From positions 248,001 through 312,000 of the forward strand of contig NZ_QGTL01000002.1 of the NCBI RefSeq assembly GCF_003182135.1: DNA of 64,000 nucleotides, read 5' to 3'. Positions 27,869 through 36,558 of this stretch are shown here, piece after piece (the stretch's first letter is position 1; every line of letters begins with the position of its first letter). The translations under genes were made by a program, and so were the position numbers. Below the pieces are notes generated by a model that saw only the letters and a list, made by a program, of their open reading frames with translations, was not told the origin of the DNA and did no database searches. The DNA comes from Nocardia neocaledoniensis (lineage in GTDB: Bacteria > Actinomycetota > Actinomycetes > Mycobacteriales > Mycobacteriaceae).

Positions 27869-28894
27869 TCAGCCGCAGCTGACCGGCTCGCGGCCGGCGT
27901 CGATGTCGGCCAGGCCGGTGATCGCGCTGTCGAGGGTGTCGACCTTCACCAGGCGCAGGCCCTCCGGCGCGCGCTGGCGGGCCTCGTTGCAGTTGTCCGC
28001 GGGCACGAGGAACGTCTCGGCCCCGGCCTGACGCGCGGCGATCATCTTGTACTGGATGCCGCCGATCGGGCCGACCTTGCCCTCCTGATCGATGGTGCCG
28101 GTGCCCGCGACGAAGCGGCCGCCGTTGAGTTCGCCCGGCGAGAGCTTGTCGATCAGCGCCAGGCTGAACATCAGCCCGGCCGACGGACCGCCGATGTCGG
28201 CGAGGTTGAACTCCACCCGCAGCGGCGGGCGACCGCCCTCCCCCGGAGTGATGCCGAGGTAGGCCTTGGCCGAGTCGTCCGGGCGGGTGCCGAGGGTGAT
28301 CGGGGTGGTCTGCTCGGCGTCACCACGCCGGTAGACGACGGTGACGGTGTCGCCGGGCGCCTTGGTGGCGACGATGTCGACCACGTCCTTGGGCGCGGTG
28401 ATCGGAATGCCGTCGACACTGATCAGCTCGTCACCGACCTGCAGGACCTCCTTGGCCGGACCGTCCTCGCCGAGCGAGCGCACCAGCACCACGGTCGGCA
28501 GCTTCAGGTGATGCAGCGCGGCGACCTCGGCGTCGCTCTCGGAATCCTTGAAGTCCTGCTGGTTGGACTTGTCGATCTCCTCGCGCGACACACCGGGCGG
28601 GTAGACCTCGGCGCGCGGGACCAGACCGTGGTCACCGCTGGCCCAGAAGCCGAACGCCTCGAACAGGTTGAGCCCGTCGCGCACCGAGACCGTGGTCATG
28701 TTGAGCTGTCCGGTCGTGGGATCCAGCGGGGCGCCCGTGACGTCGACCACCTGCTTTCCCTCCACCTCCCCGAGGGTGTCGAAGGTCGGCCCGGGGCCGA
28801 GCGCGACGAACGGCACGGTGACCACGCTGCCGACGACACCGAGCACGAGCACGGGTACCAGGGCCACGATCAGGGTGAGGATCCGACGATTCAC
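27869..28894 (-). CDS. PDZ domain Lon-like serine protease (YlbL/Rv3194c family)
   Basis: A 341-residue membrane-anchored protease. I start at GTG 28894 because MNRRILTLIVALVPV matches the start of the mycobacterial homologue as I remember it; a GTG at 28915 is also open. An N-terminal membrane helix (about 5-30) is followed by an outside region, a PDZ domain (about 120-205, with LQVGDELISVDGIPI) and a Lon-type S16 domain. Catalytic Ser238 is in GGPSAGLMFSLA and Lys283 in IQYKMIAAR, forming the Ser-Lys dyad. Substrate unknown. Confidence 0.9.
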   Translation of the reverse strand: MNRRILTLIVALVPVLVLGVVGSVVTVPFVALGPGPTFDTLGEVEGKQVVDVTGAPLDPTTGQLNMTTVSVRDGLNLFEAFGFWASGDHGLVPRAEVYPPGVSREEIDKSNQQDFKDSESDAEVAALHHLKLPTVVLVRSLGEDGPAKEVLQVGDELISVDGIPITAPKDVVDIVATKAPGDTVTVVYRRGDAEQTTPITLGTRPDDSAKAYLGITPGEGGRPPLRVEFNLADIGGPSAGLMFSLALIDKLSPGELNGGRFVAGTGTIDQEGKVGPIGGIQYKMIAARQAGAETFLVPADNCNEARQRAPEGLRLVKVDTLDSAITGLADIDAGREPVSCG

Positions 28895-29022
28895 TCCGCC
28901 CACAGTAGTGATCACCTATCGTCACCGACGGGAGTGGCACGCAATTGCCCACCGGCCGGATCGCGTCGATTTCGCGAAGCGCGAACACCGAGGCCCCGGG
29001 GGTCCCGCGTAACGTTAGAGGC

Positions 29023-30432
29023 ATGAGCGATCTCCCCTTCGGTTTCTCGAACCGCGACGACGACGAGTCGGGCAAGCGTCGCGACGAGTCGAACGGTCCC
29101 GGCGGAAACGATCCGTTCGGGTTCGGGGCGGCGGGCGCGGGCGGCTTCGATCCGTCGCAGCTGGGTCAGATGCTGACCCAGCTCGGTCAGATGCTCAGCG
29201 GCATGGGCCAGGGCATGGGGCCCGGCGGCGCGCAGGGCGGCCCGGTGAACTACGACGTCGCCAAGCGCCTGGCGCGTCAGCAGCTCGGCGCCACCGTCGC
29301 GCCCGTGACGGACAAGACCGCGTCCGCGGTGGCGGACGCGGCTCACCTCGCCGAACTCTGGCTCGACGGCGCCACCGTCCTGCCCGCGGGCGCCACCAAG
29401 ACCGTGGCCTGGACCGCCAACGACTGGATCGAGGAGACGCTGCCCACCTGGAAGCGCCTGTGCGATCCGGTGGCCGAGCAGATCTCGGGCATGTGGACCG
29501 CGCAGCTGCCGGAGGAGGCCAAGCAGTTCGCCGGGCCGATGGTCGGCATGCTCGGTCAGATGGGCGGTCTGGCGTTCGGCTCCCAGCTCGGCCAGGCCCT
29601 CGGCCAGCTGGCCAAGGAGGTGCTGACCTCCACCGATATCGGGCTGCCGCTCGGCCCGGCCGGTACCGCGGCACTGCTGCCCACCGCGATCTCGGCGTTC
29701 AGCGCGGGGCTGGAGCAGCCCGAGAGCGAGATCATGGTCTTCCTCGCGGCCAGGGAGGCCGCCCACCAGCGACTGTTCGCGCACGTGCCGTGGCTGCGTC
29801 AGCAGGTGCTCGGCGCGGTCGAGGACTACGCGCGTGGCATCAAGATGGACTTCTCCGCGCTGGAGGAGGCCGCGCAGAACATCGACCCGATGTCGCTGAG
29901 CGACCCGTCCAAGCTGGAGGAACTGCTCGCGCAGGGCACCTTCGAACCGCAGACCACGCCCGAGCAGAAGCAGGCGCTCGAACGCCTCGAGACGCTGCTC
30001 GCGCTGATCGAGGGCTGGGTCGACGTGGTGGTGTCCGACGCGGTCGGCGAGCGGCTGCCCGGGGCGAGCGCGCTTTCGGAGACCCTGCGCCGTCGCCGCG
30101 CGACCGGTGGTCCGGCCGAGCAGACCTTCGCCACCCTGGTCGGCCTGGAACTGCGCCCGCGCAAGGTCCGCGAGGCCTCGGCCCTGTGGCGCAGGCTCAC
30201 CACCGACGTGGGCATGGATCGGCGCGACGGCGTGTGGGCGCACCCCGATCTGCTGCCCGATTCCAGTGACCTCGACTCCCCCGCCGGCTTCATCGACTCC
30301 GTGATCGGCGGTGGCACCGGCGCTTTCGACGATCCGCTGGCGCAGCTCGCCGAGACCGAGGCGCGCGAGCGGGACGCGGCCGAGCGGGGCGAGTCCGGAC
30401 CGGATTCCGACACCGACACCGACAAGTCCTGA
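29023..30432 (+). CDS. putative zinc-dependent metalloprotease-like protein (Rv3195 family)
   Basis: A 469-residue cytoplasmic protein. The ATG at 29023 gives MSDLPFGFSNRDDDE and is followed by a Gly/Gln/Met-rich region (about 35-70). The conserved core of the family shows around residue 245 as FLAAREAAHQRLFAHVPWLR, the zincin-like motif that led to the annotation, and DVVVSDAVGERLPG near residue 330. The C-terminus is highly acidic. Proteolysis has not been shown for this family to my knowledge. Divergent from the PDZ protease (128-bp gap). Confidence 0.85.
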   Translation: MSDLPFGFSNRDDDESGKRRDESNGPGGNDPFGFGAAGAGGFDPSQLGQMLTQLGQMLSGMGQGMGPGGAQGGPVNYDVAKRLARQQLGATVAPVTDKTASAVADAAHLAELWLDGATVLPAGATKTVAWTANDWIEETLPTWKRLCDPVAEQISGMWTAQLPEEAKQFAGPMVGMLGQMGGLAFGSQLGQALGQLAKEVLTSTDIGLPLGPAGTAALLPTAISAFSAGLEQPESEIMVFLAAREAAHQRLFAHVPWLRQQVLGAVEDYARGIKMDFSALEEAAQNIDPMSLSDPSKLEELLAQGTFEPQTTPEQKQALERLETLLALIEGWVDVVVSDAVGERLPGASALSETLRRRRATGGPAEQTFATLVGLELRPRKVREASALWRRLTTDVGMDRRDGVWAHPDLLPDSSDLDSPAGFIDSVIGGGTGAFDDPLAQLAETEARERDAAERGESGPDSDTDTDKS

Positions 30433-30440
30433 TCACCGGC

Positions 30441-30464
30441 CCGCCGCGGAAAACTTCGCGGCGG
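30441..30464. terminator. short hairpin after the metalloprotease-like gene
   Basis: An 8-bp GC stem (30441-30448 with 30457-30464) around GAAAACTT, 8 bases after the stop. No U-tract, so it is a weak terminator candidate. Confidence 0.4.
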
Positions 30465-30531
30465 AGCGACACGACACGGTTCCGGCGGTCGCGAAGCGGG
30501 CCGACACTCCGCGCCGACCGGCCGAGTCCGA

Positions 30532-30584
30532 GTTGTCCACAGGTTCACCCAACGAGTCCGACACGCCGAAACCCTGTGGACAAC
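30532..30584. promoter_or_regulatory. inverted pair of DnaA-box consensus sequences
   Basis: TTGTCCACA at 30533-30541 and its complement TGTGGACAA at 30575-30583 lie in a 201-bp gap and form 12-bp perfect arms with a 29-bp spacer. TTGTCCACA is the actinobacterial DnaA box consensus. The site may bind DnaA (titration or regulation of the next gene) or simply form a hairpin. Confidence 0.55.
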
Positions 30585-30633
30585 CCCACTTTTCGCGGGC
30601 TGTCGACCCCGTCGAGCCGGTGATACTCGGGGC

Positions 30634-31506
30634 ATGACCACCACGACGCCGCTGCGCGGACCGATGCTGAACCCCCGGGTGACCACGCTCGTCCGTCCGT
30701 CGGGCACGGTGCAACTGGGCTGGGATCCCGAACGCGCCCTGCTGCTCGAGACCACCGAACTCGACACCGGCACGGTGCTCGCGTTCCTCCGATTGCTCGA
30801 CGGTCTGCAGTCCCGCCCGCAGATCATCTGGCGCGCCGGGGAATTCGGGATTCCCCCGGATCTGACCCTCGCCCTGCTCACCGCGATCGACGAGGCCGGG
30901 CTGCTCCTGCAACCCGAACGAAAACAGGGCAGGGTCCGTGCCGTCACCGTGCACGGCCTCGGCCCGCTCTCCGACGCGGTGGCGATCGGCCTGCGGCGCA
31001 TGGGATTGCGTCCCGCCCGCTCGCGCGAGTACCGGCCCGAGACGCCGATCGGGGCCGGCGCGGATCTGGTGGTGCTCACCGACGCGCTGATGGTCGACCC
31101 GCGCTTGTCGGTGGATCTGGTGCTGCGCCGGATCCCGCACCTGCAGGTCCGGGTCCGCGACGGAGTCGGGATCGTCGGTCCGCTGGTGCTGCCCGGCGAG
31201 ACGAGCTGCCTGCGCTGTGCCGATCTGACCCGCACCGGCTTCGACGCCGACTGGCCGCATCTGGCCGCGCAACTGCTCGGCCGGACGGGCCACGCGTCAC
31301 CGGCCGGGATCGCGGCGACCACCGCGTTGGCCATGGGCGAACTGGAGGCGATCGTCGCGTGTTCGCCGCGCAGGCGCCCCGGGACGCTCGACGCGACCGT
31401 GGAACTGGATCTGGACACCCACGAGGTGCAGCGCAGGCCCTGGCCGCCACACCCGGACTGTGGCTGTCGCACCCTCGCCGCGGCCGGATCGGGGACGGGC
31501 CGATGA
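30634..31506 (+). CDS. ThiF/cyclodehydratase-like protein (Rv3196 family)
   Basis: A 290-residue protein. Its layout recalls the N-terminal part of TOMM cyclodehydratase/ThiF-like proteins: an N-terminal winged-helix-like region (about 10-95, a precursor-binding type fold), a Rossmann-like segment TVHGLGPLSDAVAIGLRRMG, and four Cys as two pairs (CLRCADL near 195 and CGC in HPDCGCRTL at the end) that probably hold one zinc. The ATP-binding glycine loop of true E1 enzymes is degenerate, so it may be a binding rather than an activating protein. It precedes the ABC1 kinase by 43 bp, as in mycobacteria. Confidence 0.75.
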   Translation: MTTTTPLRGPMLNPRVTTLVRPSGTVQLGWDPERALLLETTELDTGTVLAFLRLLDGLQSRPQIIWRAGEFGIPPDLTLALLTAIDEAGLLLQPERKQGRVRAVTVHGLGPLSDAVAIGLRRMGLRPARSREYRPETPIGAGADLVVLTDALMVDPRLSVDLVLRRIPHLQVRVRDGVGIVGPLVLPGETSCLRCADLTRTGFDADWPHLAAQLLGRTGHASPAGIAATTALAMGELEAIVACSPRRRPGTLDATVELDLDTHEVQRRPWPPHPDCGCRTLAAAGSGTGR

Positions 31507-31549
31507 GCGGTGTGAGCATTCCCATGGCACACGACGGCCAGGTTCGGCC

Positions 31550-32902
31550 ATGATGGGTAGCGTGTCGGAGATCGTGCGCCGCGGTTCCAGCCGCAATGCC
31601 AAGTTGGCCAGAATTCCCCTCGGCATCGCCGGACGAGCCGCCGTCGGGTTCGGCAAGAAGCTGGTCGGCGGTGACAAGCAGCAGATCAACGCCACCCTGA
31701 ATCAGAAGGCCGCCGAGCAGCTGTTCACCGTCCTCGGTGAGCTCAAGGGCGGCGCGATGAAGTTCGGGCAGGCCCTCAGTGTGATGGAGGCCGCGGTCCC
31801 CGAGGAATTCGGCGAGCACTACCGTGAGGCCCTCACCAAGCTGCAGGCCGCCGCGCCGCCGATGCCCGCCGAGACCGTGCACCGCGTGCTCGACCAGCAG
31901 CTCGGCACCAAGTGGCGGGAACGGTTCCAGTCCTTCGACGACACCCCCGCCGCCTCCGCCAGCATCGGGCAGGTGCACCGGGCGGAGTGGTCGGACGGTC
32001 GCCCGGTCGCGGTGAAGGTGCAGTACCCCGGCGCCGACGAGGCGCTGCGCGCCGATCTGAAGACACTGTCCCGGATGACCGGGCTGATCTCCTCGGTGAT
32101 CCCCGGCGCCGACGTGAAGCCACTGCTGGCCGAGATGACCGAGCGCACCGAGGAGGAACTGGACTACCGCAACGAGGCCGCCTACCAGCGCCGCTTCGCC
32201 GCCGCCTTCGACGGGCACCCACAGATCGTGATCCCGCGCGTGGTGGCGGGCGCGCCGAAGGTGATCGTCACCGAATGGCTCGAGGGCACCCCGGTCTCGG
32301 CGCTCATCGCCGCGGGCAACGAGGACCCCGAAGGCACCCGGGCCCAACGCAACCGGATCGCCGAGCTGATGGGCACCTTCCACTTCTCGTCGCCGGAGAA
32401 GGCCAACCTGCTGCACAGCGATCCGCATCCCGGCAACTTCCTGGTGATGGCCGACGGCAAGCTCGCCGTCCTCGATTTCGGCGCCTGCGCGCCGATGCCC
32501 GACGGCTTCCCCGAGGTGCTCGGCCGGATGCTGGCGCTGGCCGTGGCCGAGGACCACGCCGCGCTCACCGAGTTGCTCTACGAACACGGCTGGGTGATCC
32601 CGGGACGCACGGTCACCCACGAGGAGATCGCGGCGTACCTGCGCCCGTTCAGCGACCCGATCCGCACCGACACCTTCCACTTCACCCGCGCCTGGATGCA
32701 GCGTGTCGCCGGCACCGCCTCGGAGTTCAACAGCCCCGAGATGAAAACGGCTCGCGCACTGCAGCTTCCGCCCGAGTACCTGATGATCTTCCGGGTTCTC
32801 GGCGGTTCGGTCGGCATCCTGGCCCAGCTCGACGCGGAACTCGGCTTCATGAACCTGGTCCGCACCTGGGTCCCCGGCTTCCGCGCCGAGCAGGCCTCCT
32901 AG
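31550..32902 (+). CDS. ABC1/AarF (UbiB-like) family kinase-like protein
   Basis: A 450-residue member of the ABC1 atypical kinase family. It starts at ATG 31550 (ATG 31553 and GTG 31562 also open). Features are the KxGQ-like motif GGAMKFGQALSVMEAAVP, SASIGQVHRAEWSDG, the ATP-site Lys in PVAVKVQYPG, the catalytic HSDPHPGNFLV and the metal-binding LDFGACAPMP. Family members support lipid or quinone metabolism through ATPase activity; in mycobacteria the homologue Rv3197 is adjacent to whiB7 and has been linked to macrolide tolerance. The stop overlaps the convergent permease end by 4 bp. Confidence 0.9.
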   Translation: MMGSVSEIVRRGSSRNAKLARIPLGIAGRAAVGFGKKLVGGDKQQINATLNQKAAEQLFTVLGELKGGAMKFGQALSVMEAAVPEEFGEHYREALTKLQAAAPPMPAETVHRVLDQQLGTKWRERFQSFDDTPAASASIGQVHRAEWSDGRPVAVKVQYPGADEALRADLKTLSRMTGLISSVIPGADVKPLLAEMTERTEEELDYRNEAAYQRRFAAAFDGHPQIVIPRVVAGAPKVIVTEWLEGTPVSALIAAGNEDPEGTRAQRNRIAELMGTFHFSSPEKANLLHSDPHPGNFLVMADGKLAVLDFGACAPMPDGFPEVLGRMLALAVAEDHAALTELLYEHGWVIPGRTVTHEEIAAYLRPFSDPIRTDTFHFTRAWMQRVAGTASEFNSPEMKTARALQLPPEYLMIFRVLGGSVGILAQLDAELGFMNLVRTWVPGFRAEQAS

Positions 32903-34203
32903 CCCGGCGACTCGCGCCTGCGCACGGTGCACAGCACGTGGACGGCGACACCGGCCACGGCGGCCATCGTGACCCCGCTGCCGAGCAGCAGGCGCAGATC
33001 GTCAGGGAAGCCGCGATACAGGCCGGGCACCAGGATCGGGAGCAGGCCGGCGGTGAGCGCCGCCGTGGCGGTGAGCAGGTTGGCGTCGTCGTCGAGGTCG
33101 ACCTGGCGGAACAGGCCGACCGCCGACGCGATGACGGTCGCGAACACGATGGCCGCCGTCGCACCGACCACGGCGCCGGGCAGCGAGTTCACGATGCGTC
33201 CGACCGGTGCCACGAACGCGGCCAGGATCAGCAGCAGGCCGGTCAGCGCGGTGACGTAGCGGCTCCGGATGCCGGTGAGCCGGATCAGGCCGATGTTCTC
33301 CCCGCTCGTCACCATGGTGGGGCCACCAAATAGACCAGACAGCAGGGAGGTCACCGCGTCGCCGCGGATGGTGCGCCCGACGGTGGGCGCGGTGTCGATC
33401 TGCTTGTCGACGACCTTGGCGTTGAGCACCGTCTGACCGGTGGCCTCGGCCATGGACCCGATGCTGAAGACCAGCAGCGGCACCGCCGCCAGCAGATCGA
33501 AGTGGGGTGTTCCGAACAGGAAGGGATCGGGCAACTGCACCAGTGCGTCCCCGGGCTGCAAGGTGAACCGGCCGAGCGCGGCGGCCAGCGCGGTCCCGGC
33601 ACCCATCCCGATGAGCACCGACACGCGCCGCCAGCCCGCGGGCAGGAAGCGGTGAGCCAGGATGGTGACCACGATCGTCGCGCCGGCGATGGTGACCGAC
33701 CGCAGCGGTGTCGGGTCGTCGGCCGAGGTGATCAGATTCGCGCCGACCTTCACCAGATTGACCCCGATCACCAGGATCATCGCGGCGATCACCACCATCG
33801 GGATGAACCGGACCAGCCTGCGCGCGACCGGCACCAGCGCGATGCCCGCCACCGCCGTGATGAGCACCGCGCCGGTGGCGGTCGCGGGGTCGTAGGTCTG
33901 CGCGATCTGGATGAACAGCACCACCGCCGCGCCGCCGGGCAGCATCACGAACGGCAGACCCGCGCCGAGGCCGTAGCGACCGGAGGACTGCAGCACGGTG
34001 CCGATGCCGCTGAACAGCAGGGCACCGCAGAGCAGGGCACGGGCGGCGTCGTCGTCGAGGTGCAGGCTGCGGCTGATCAGCAGGACCGAGGTGAGCGGCA
34101 TCGCGATCATCACGACCAGGTGTTGCAGCGCTCCGGCGAAAGCCCGTCCAGCGGGCGGGATCTCGTCGACCGGCGCGACCACGGCCGCACTCACCGCAGC
34201 CAC
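32899..34203 (-). CDS. nucleobase:cation symporter-2 (NCS2)-type permease
   Basis: A 434-residue permease with 12-14 hydrophobic segments. The GTG at 34203 is used because GGAG is 5 bases upstream; a GTG at 34194 overlaps the upstream stop. NCS2/uracil-xanthine permease features are AFAGALQHLVVMIAMPLTSV at the N-terminus, FSIGSMAEATGQTV in the carrier helix and VTSLLSGLFGGPTMVTSGENIGLI in the region corresponding to the conserved substrate-binding block. The substrate may be a purine, pyrimidine or a related small anion. It overlaps the arylsulfotransferase-like gene by 13 bp and is translationally coupled to it. Confidence 0.85.
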   Translation of the reverse strand: MAAVSAAVVAPVDEIPPAGRAFAGALQHLVVMIAMPLTSVLLISRSLHLDDDAARALLCGALLFSGIGTVLQSSGRYGLGAGLPFVMLPGGAAVVLFIQIAQTYDPATATGAVLITAVAGIALVPVARRLVRFIPMVVIAAMILVIGVNLVKVGANLITSADDPTPLRSVTIAGATIVVTILAHRFLPAGWRRVSVLIGMGAGTALAAALGRFTLQPGDALVQLPDPFLFGTPHFDLLAAVPLLVFSIGSMAEATGQTVLNAKVVDKQIDTAPTVGRTIRGDAVTSLLSGLFGGPTMVTSGENIGLIRLTGIRSRYVTALTGLLLILAAFVAPVGRIVNSLPGAVVGATAAIVFATVIASAVGLFRQVDLDDDANLLTATAALTAGLLPILVPGLYRGFPDDLRLLLGSGVTMAAVAGVAVHVLCTVRRRESPG

Positions 34204-35294
34204 GGGAGCTCCTGTTCCTGGTAGCGGTAGGCGCGGAAGATGGCGTTGGAGATGCCGGGGAACACCTGGGCGGTGTCGGGATCCGGATATTCGGTGAAGG
34301 AGGGGACCACGTATTCCCAGCAGATCCGCCGCTGCGGCGTCACCTCGAAGATCCGCCCGAAGGCGGCCTCGGTGATCAGGGTGTTGCCGTTGGGCAGGCG
34401 TTGCGCGCCACCCATGAAGGGCGTGAAGAACGCCTCGCGCGGCGAGTCCTGATAGCTCCAGCCGACCGCCTTGGTGGCGGGGTCGATTTCGACGACCCGG
34501 CTGTAGGTGACCGATTCCCCCGTGCGGAAGGTGCCGTTGTCGAACACGAGAATCTTGCCGTCCGCGAGCGGGGTGGCGTGATGCTGCTGGGCGAGCGTGT
34601 TCCGGTCGGCGAGGGTGGTCACCTCGCCGGTGCGCCGGTCGATCAGGATGACCGCCGACACGCTGCGCAGGCTGGCGGTCACCGTGTGCTCGCCGAGCGG
34701 ATGCACGCTGTTGATCAGCGGCCAGTGCTCGCGCCAATAGTGTGGTTGCAGCGCGAATTCCGCGGGATCGAGATGGTCGACGGCACGCCACTCCCACCGC
34801 AACGCGCCGTCGGGTCCGACCTCGCGGATCACGTCCGACCACACGACGCCGTCGGCTTCGGTGCCGGGCACTCCGCCCTGGATGCGCGCGGCGTCGGCGC
34901 CGGTGAGGGCCTGGACGGCGGCGTAGAGCACGCTGCCGTCGTCGTAGTGGTGCGCGTCGTGGTGCTGCAGGTCGTCGCGGAACTCGCTGAGTTGCGCGCC
35001 GGCGTGGTCGTAGCGCGCCATCGAGCCGCCGGAGTACTTGCGCCACATGGCGAACAGGGGTTCGCGCGCCAGTGTCGTGCCGTTGTAGGCGAGGCTGCCG
35101 TCCGCGAGGATGCGCGCGTGGCGGCCGGGCCGGTACGGCAACTGCCACTGGTGCGCGATCGTACCGTCGAGCGCGACGAGGTCGACCCGGCCGTTCCCGG
35201 CCAGCGGCGCGTAGAGGGTGTAGCCCGGCGAGGCCAGGTCCGGGTCGCTGCCGATGAGCCCGACGCCCCGGCGCTTGAGGGTGTTCTGTTCCAT
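34191..35294 (-). CDS. arylsulfotransferase-like beta-propeller protein
   Basis: A 367-residue protein with AGGAGAGG before its ATG. Its repeated Gly-Asn-x-L motifs (for example DGSLAYNGTTL, DGKILVFDNGTF, NGNTLITEAAFGRIFEV) are typical of the arylsulfotransferase beta-propeller families, in which a His carries the sulfate. Candidate His residues lie in LQHHDAHHYDDG and QQHHATPL. No signal peptide is seen, unlike the periplasmic enterobacterial enzyme, so it should act in the cytoplasm. Coupling to a permease suggests it modifies or handles the imported compound. The catalytic role is inferred. Confidence 0.75.
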   Translation of the reverse strand: MEQNTLKRRGVGLIGSDPDLASPGYTLYAPLAGNGRVDLVALDGTIAHQWQLPYRPGRHARILADGSLAYNGTTLAREPLFAMWRKYSGGSMARYDHAGAQLSEFRDDLQHHDAHHYDDGSVLYAAVQALTGADAARIQGGVPGTEADGVVWSDVIREVGPDGALRWEWRAVDHLDPAEFALQPHYWREHWPLINSVHPLGEHTVTASLRSVSAVILIDRRTGEVTTLADRNTLAQQHHATPLADGKILVFDNGTFRTGESVTYSRVVEIDPATKAVGWSYQDSPREAFFTPFMGGAQRLPNGNTLITEAAFGRIFEVTPQRRICWEYVVPSFTEYPDPDTAQVFPGISNAIFRAYRYQEQELPWLR

Positions 35295-35304
35295 GCCGCC
35301 TCTC

Positions 35305-35334
35305 CTGAATATTCGACGCCACTGAATATTCAGT
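35305..35334. promoter_or_regulatory. two palindromic operator half-sites (CTGAATATTC)
   Basis: ACTGAATATTCAGT (35321-35334) is a perfect 14-bp palindrome and CTGAATATTCG at 35305-35315 is a second copy 17 bp away. Both are AT-rich in a GC-rich genome and sit between the arylsulfotransferase-like gene and the divergent XRE-cupin regulator. They are probably its binding sites. Confidence 0.7.
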
Positions 35335-35484
35335 ACGCAGAGGTGATCCGGAACCGTTCCGATCAGGATGCGCGAAACCCCCGGAGACCCTGGTGAGACC
35401 GCGATCCGGGGCGACGACGCGGCGGCCGTGCCGCGGGCGGATTCAGTACAGTCGCAGCACGACCGAACACACGAAAGGCCGCAG

Positions 35485-36093
35485 GTGGACAACGCCGGCA
35501 ATCGACAACTCGGCTCCGTCATCCGCGCGCACCGGCGCGCCGCTGGACAGACGCTGGCCGTTCTCGCGGCCGAGACCGGCCTGTCCGCGTCGTTCCTGAG
35601 TCAGCTGGAGAACGGGCGGACCAATTCCAGCCTGCGTTCCCTGCAGCAGATCGCCGATGCCCTGTCCACCACCGCGACCGCCCTGCTCGCCGCCGCCGAC
35701 GACGCCGCACCCGCGCCGATCGTCCGCGCGGACGAGAACGCCGCGCTGCCACAGGACGAACCGGGCGACGGCACCGTGCGCGTCCTCGCCCACGGCGACC
35801 GCGACCTGCGCGCCCTGGAGTTCACCGGCGGAACCAGCCGCGGCGACCGGGATTTCGCCCACGCGGGTGACGAGATCATCCATGTGGTGCGCGGACGCGT
35901 GTCGCTCGTCGCCGACGGCACCGAATACGAACTGGGACAGGGTGATACGTATTACTGCCGGGCCGGTGAACGCCACCGGTGGTGGGCGCACTCCCCGGAC
36001 ACCACCACCCTGGTCGTCGCCGTCGCCGACGGACGCACCGTGAAACACACTCACCGGACAAAGCAAAACGAACCGCTCACCGACGCACGGTGA
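35485..36093 (+). CDS. XRE-family regulator with C-terminal cupin domain
   Basis: A 202-residue regulator. GTG 35485 has GAAAGG upstream; the ORF is open further, but that extension overlaps promoter sequence. The N-terminal helix-turn-helix (about 8-62) reads RQLGSVIRAHRRAAGQTLAVLA and GLSASFLSQLENGRTNSSLRSL. The cupin domain (about 100-185) contains HAGDEIIHVVRGRVSLVADG and GDTYYCRAGERHRWW, so a small ligand is sensed. Divergent from the arylsulfotransferase/permease pair with two palindromes between, it most likely controls that pair. Confidence 0.88.
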   Translation: MDNAGNRQLGSVIRAHRRAAGQTLAVLAAETGLSASFLSQLENGRTNSSLRSLQQIADALSTTATALLAAADDAAPAPIVRADENAALPQDEPGDGTVRVLAHGDRDLRALEFTGGTSRGDRDFAHAGDEIIHVVRGRVSLVADGTEYELGQGDTYYCRAGERHRWWAHSPDTTTLVVAVADGRTVKHTHRTKQNEPLTDAR

Positions 36094-36101
36094 GCGGTTC
36101 G
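36065..36101. terminator. terminator between XRE-cupin and whiB7
   Basis: A 14-bp perfect stem (36069-36082 with 36088-36101) with a 5-nt loop. In the whiB7 direction it is followed by TTTTGCTTT, a good U-tract. The XRE-cupin stop codon lies inside the stem, so it can also end that transcript. Confidence 0.85.
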
Positions 36102-36127
36102 CTTGCGGTACATACCTTTTCCGGCGC

Positions 36128-36421
36128 TCATGCCGGGATCGCGACCTTGCGCGGGCGACCACGCGGGCGCTTGCGGGCGATCACGACACCCTGGTCGAAG
36201 ATCTCACCGCCCCAGACGCCCCACGGCTCGGCGCGGTCGATGGCGGCGGTCAGGCAGCCCTTGCGGATCGGGCAGGCGGCGCACAGCTGCTTGGCCTGCT
36301 CGAGGTCGTTCGGGCTCTCGGCGAACCACAGATCAGGGTTCCCGGCCCGGCACGGGATGGACGCCACGGTTCGGCATGTCACGTCAGTAGTGGCCGACGG
36401 CCAGTCCTGGGCGGTGAACAC
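36128..36421 (-). CDS. whiB7: WhiB7 iron-sulfur transcriptional regulator
   Basis: A 97-residue Wbl protein, the autoregulated activator of intrinsic antibiotic resistance genes. The start is GTG 36421, chosen because AAGGAG stands 6 bases upstream. [4Fe-4S] Cys residues are in IPCRAGNPDLWF and LCAACPIRKGC, with a further Cys in VTCRT. The GVWGGE turn that binds sigma-A and the AT-hook RGRPRK near the C-terminus identify WhiB7 rather than another Wbl. It lies downstream of uvrD2 on the same strand, as in mycobacteria. It has its own promoter, a long leader and an attenuator (listed separately). Confidence 0.95.
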   Translation of the reverse strand: MFTAQDWPSATTDVTCRTVASIPCRAGNPDLWFAESPNDLEQAKQLCAACPIRKGCLTAAIDRAEPWGVWGGEIFDQGVVIARKRPRGRPRKVAIPA

Positions 36422-36495
36422 GTCGTTCTCCTTCAGCTCGTTTGCAGCGGTTTTACGTTCGGTGTGCGAACCCGGTGCCAACGGCTGAAGAGCCG

Positions 36496-36538
36496 AATGA
36501 AAATGGCCACGGATTTCGCTTCTCGCGATCCGTGGCCA
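36496..36538 (-). terminator. intrinsic terminator in the whiB7 leader (attenuator)
   Basis: On the minus strand TGGCCACGGAT pairs with ATCCGTGGCCA (11 bp, 13-nt loop) and is followed by TTTTCATT. It stands 75 bases upstream of the whiB7 start codon and about 20 bases after the end of the leader ORF, where ribosome position could decide whether it forms. Such attenuation of whiB7/wblC is known in actinobacteria. Confidence 0.85.
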
Positions 36539-36558
36539 GGAGGTCTGGGAGGAGTTCC

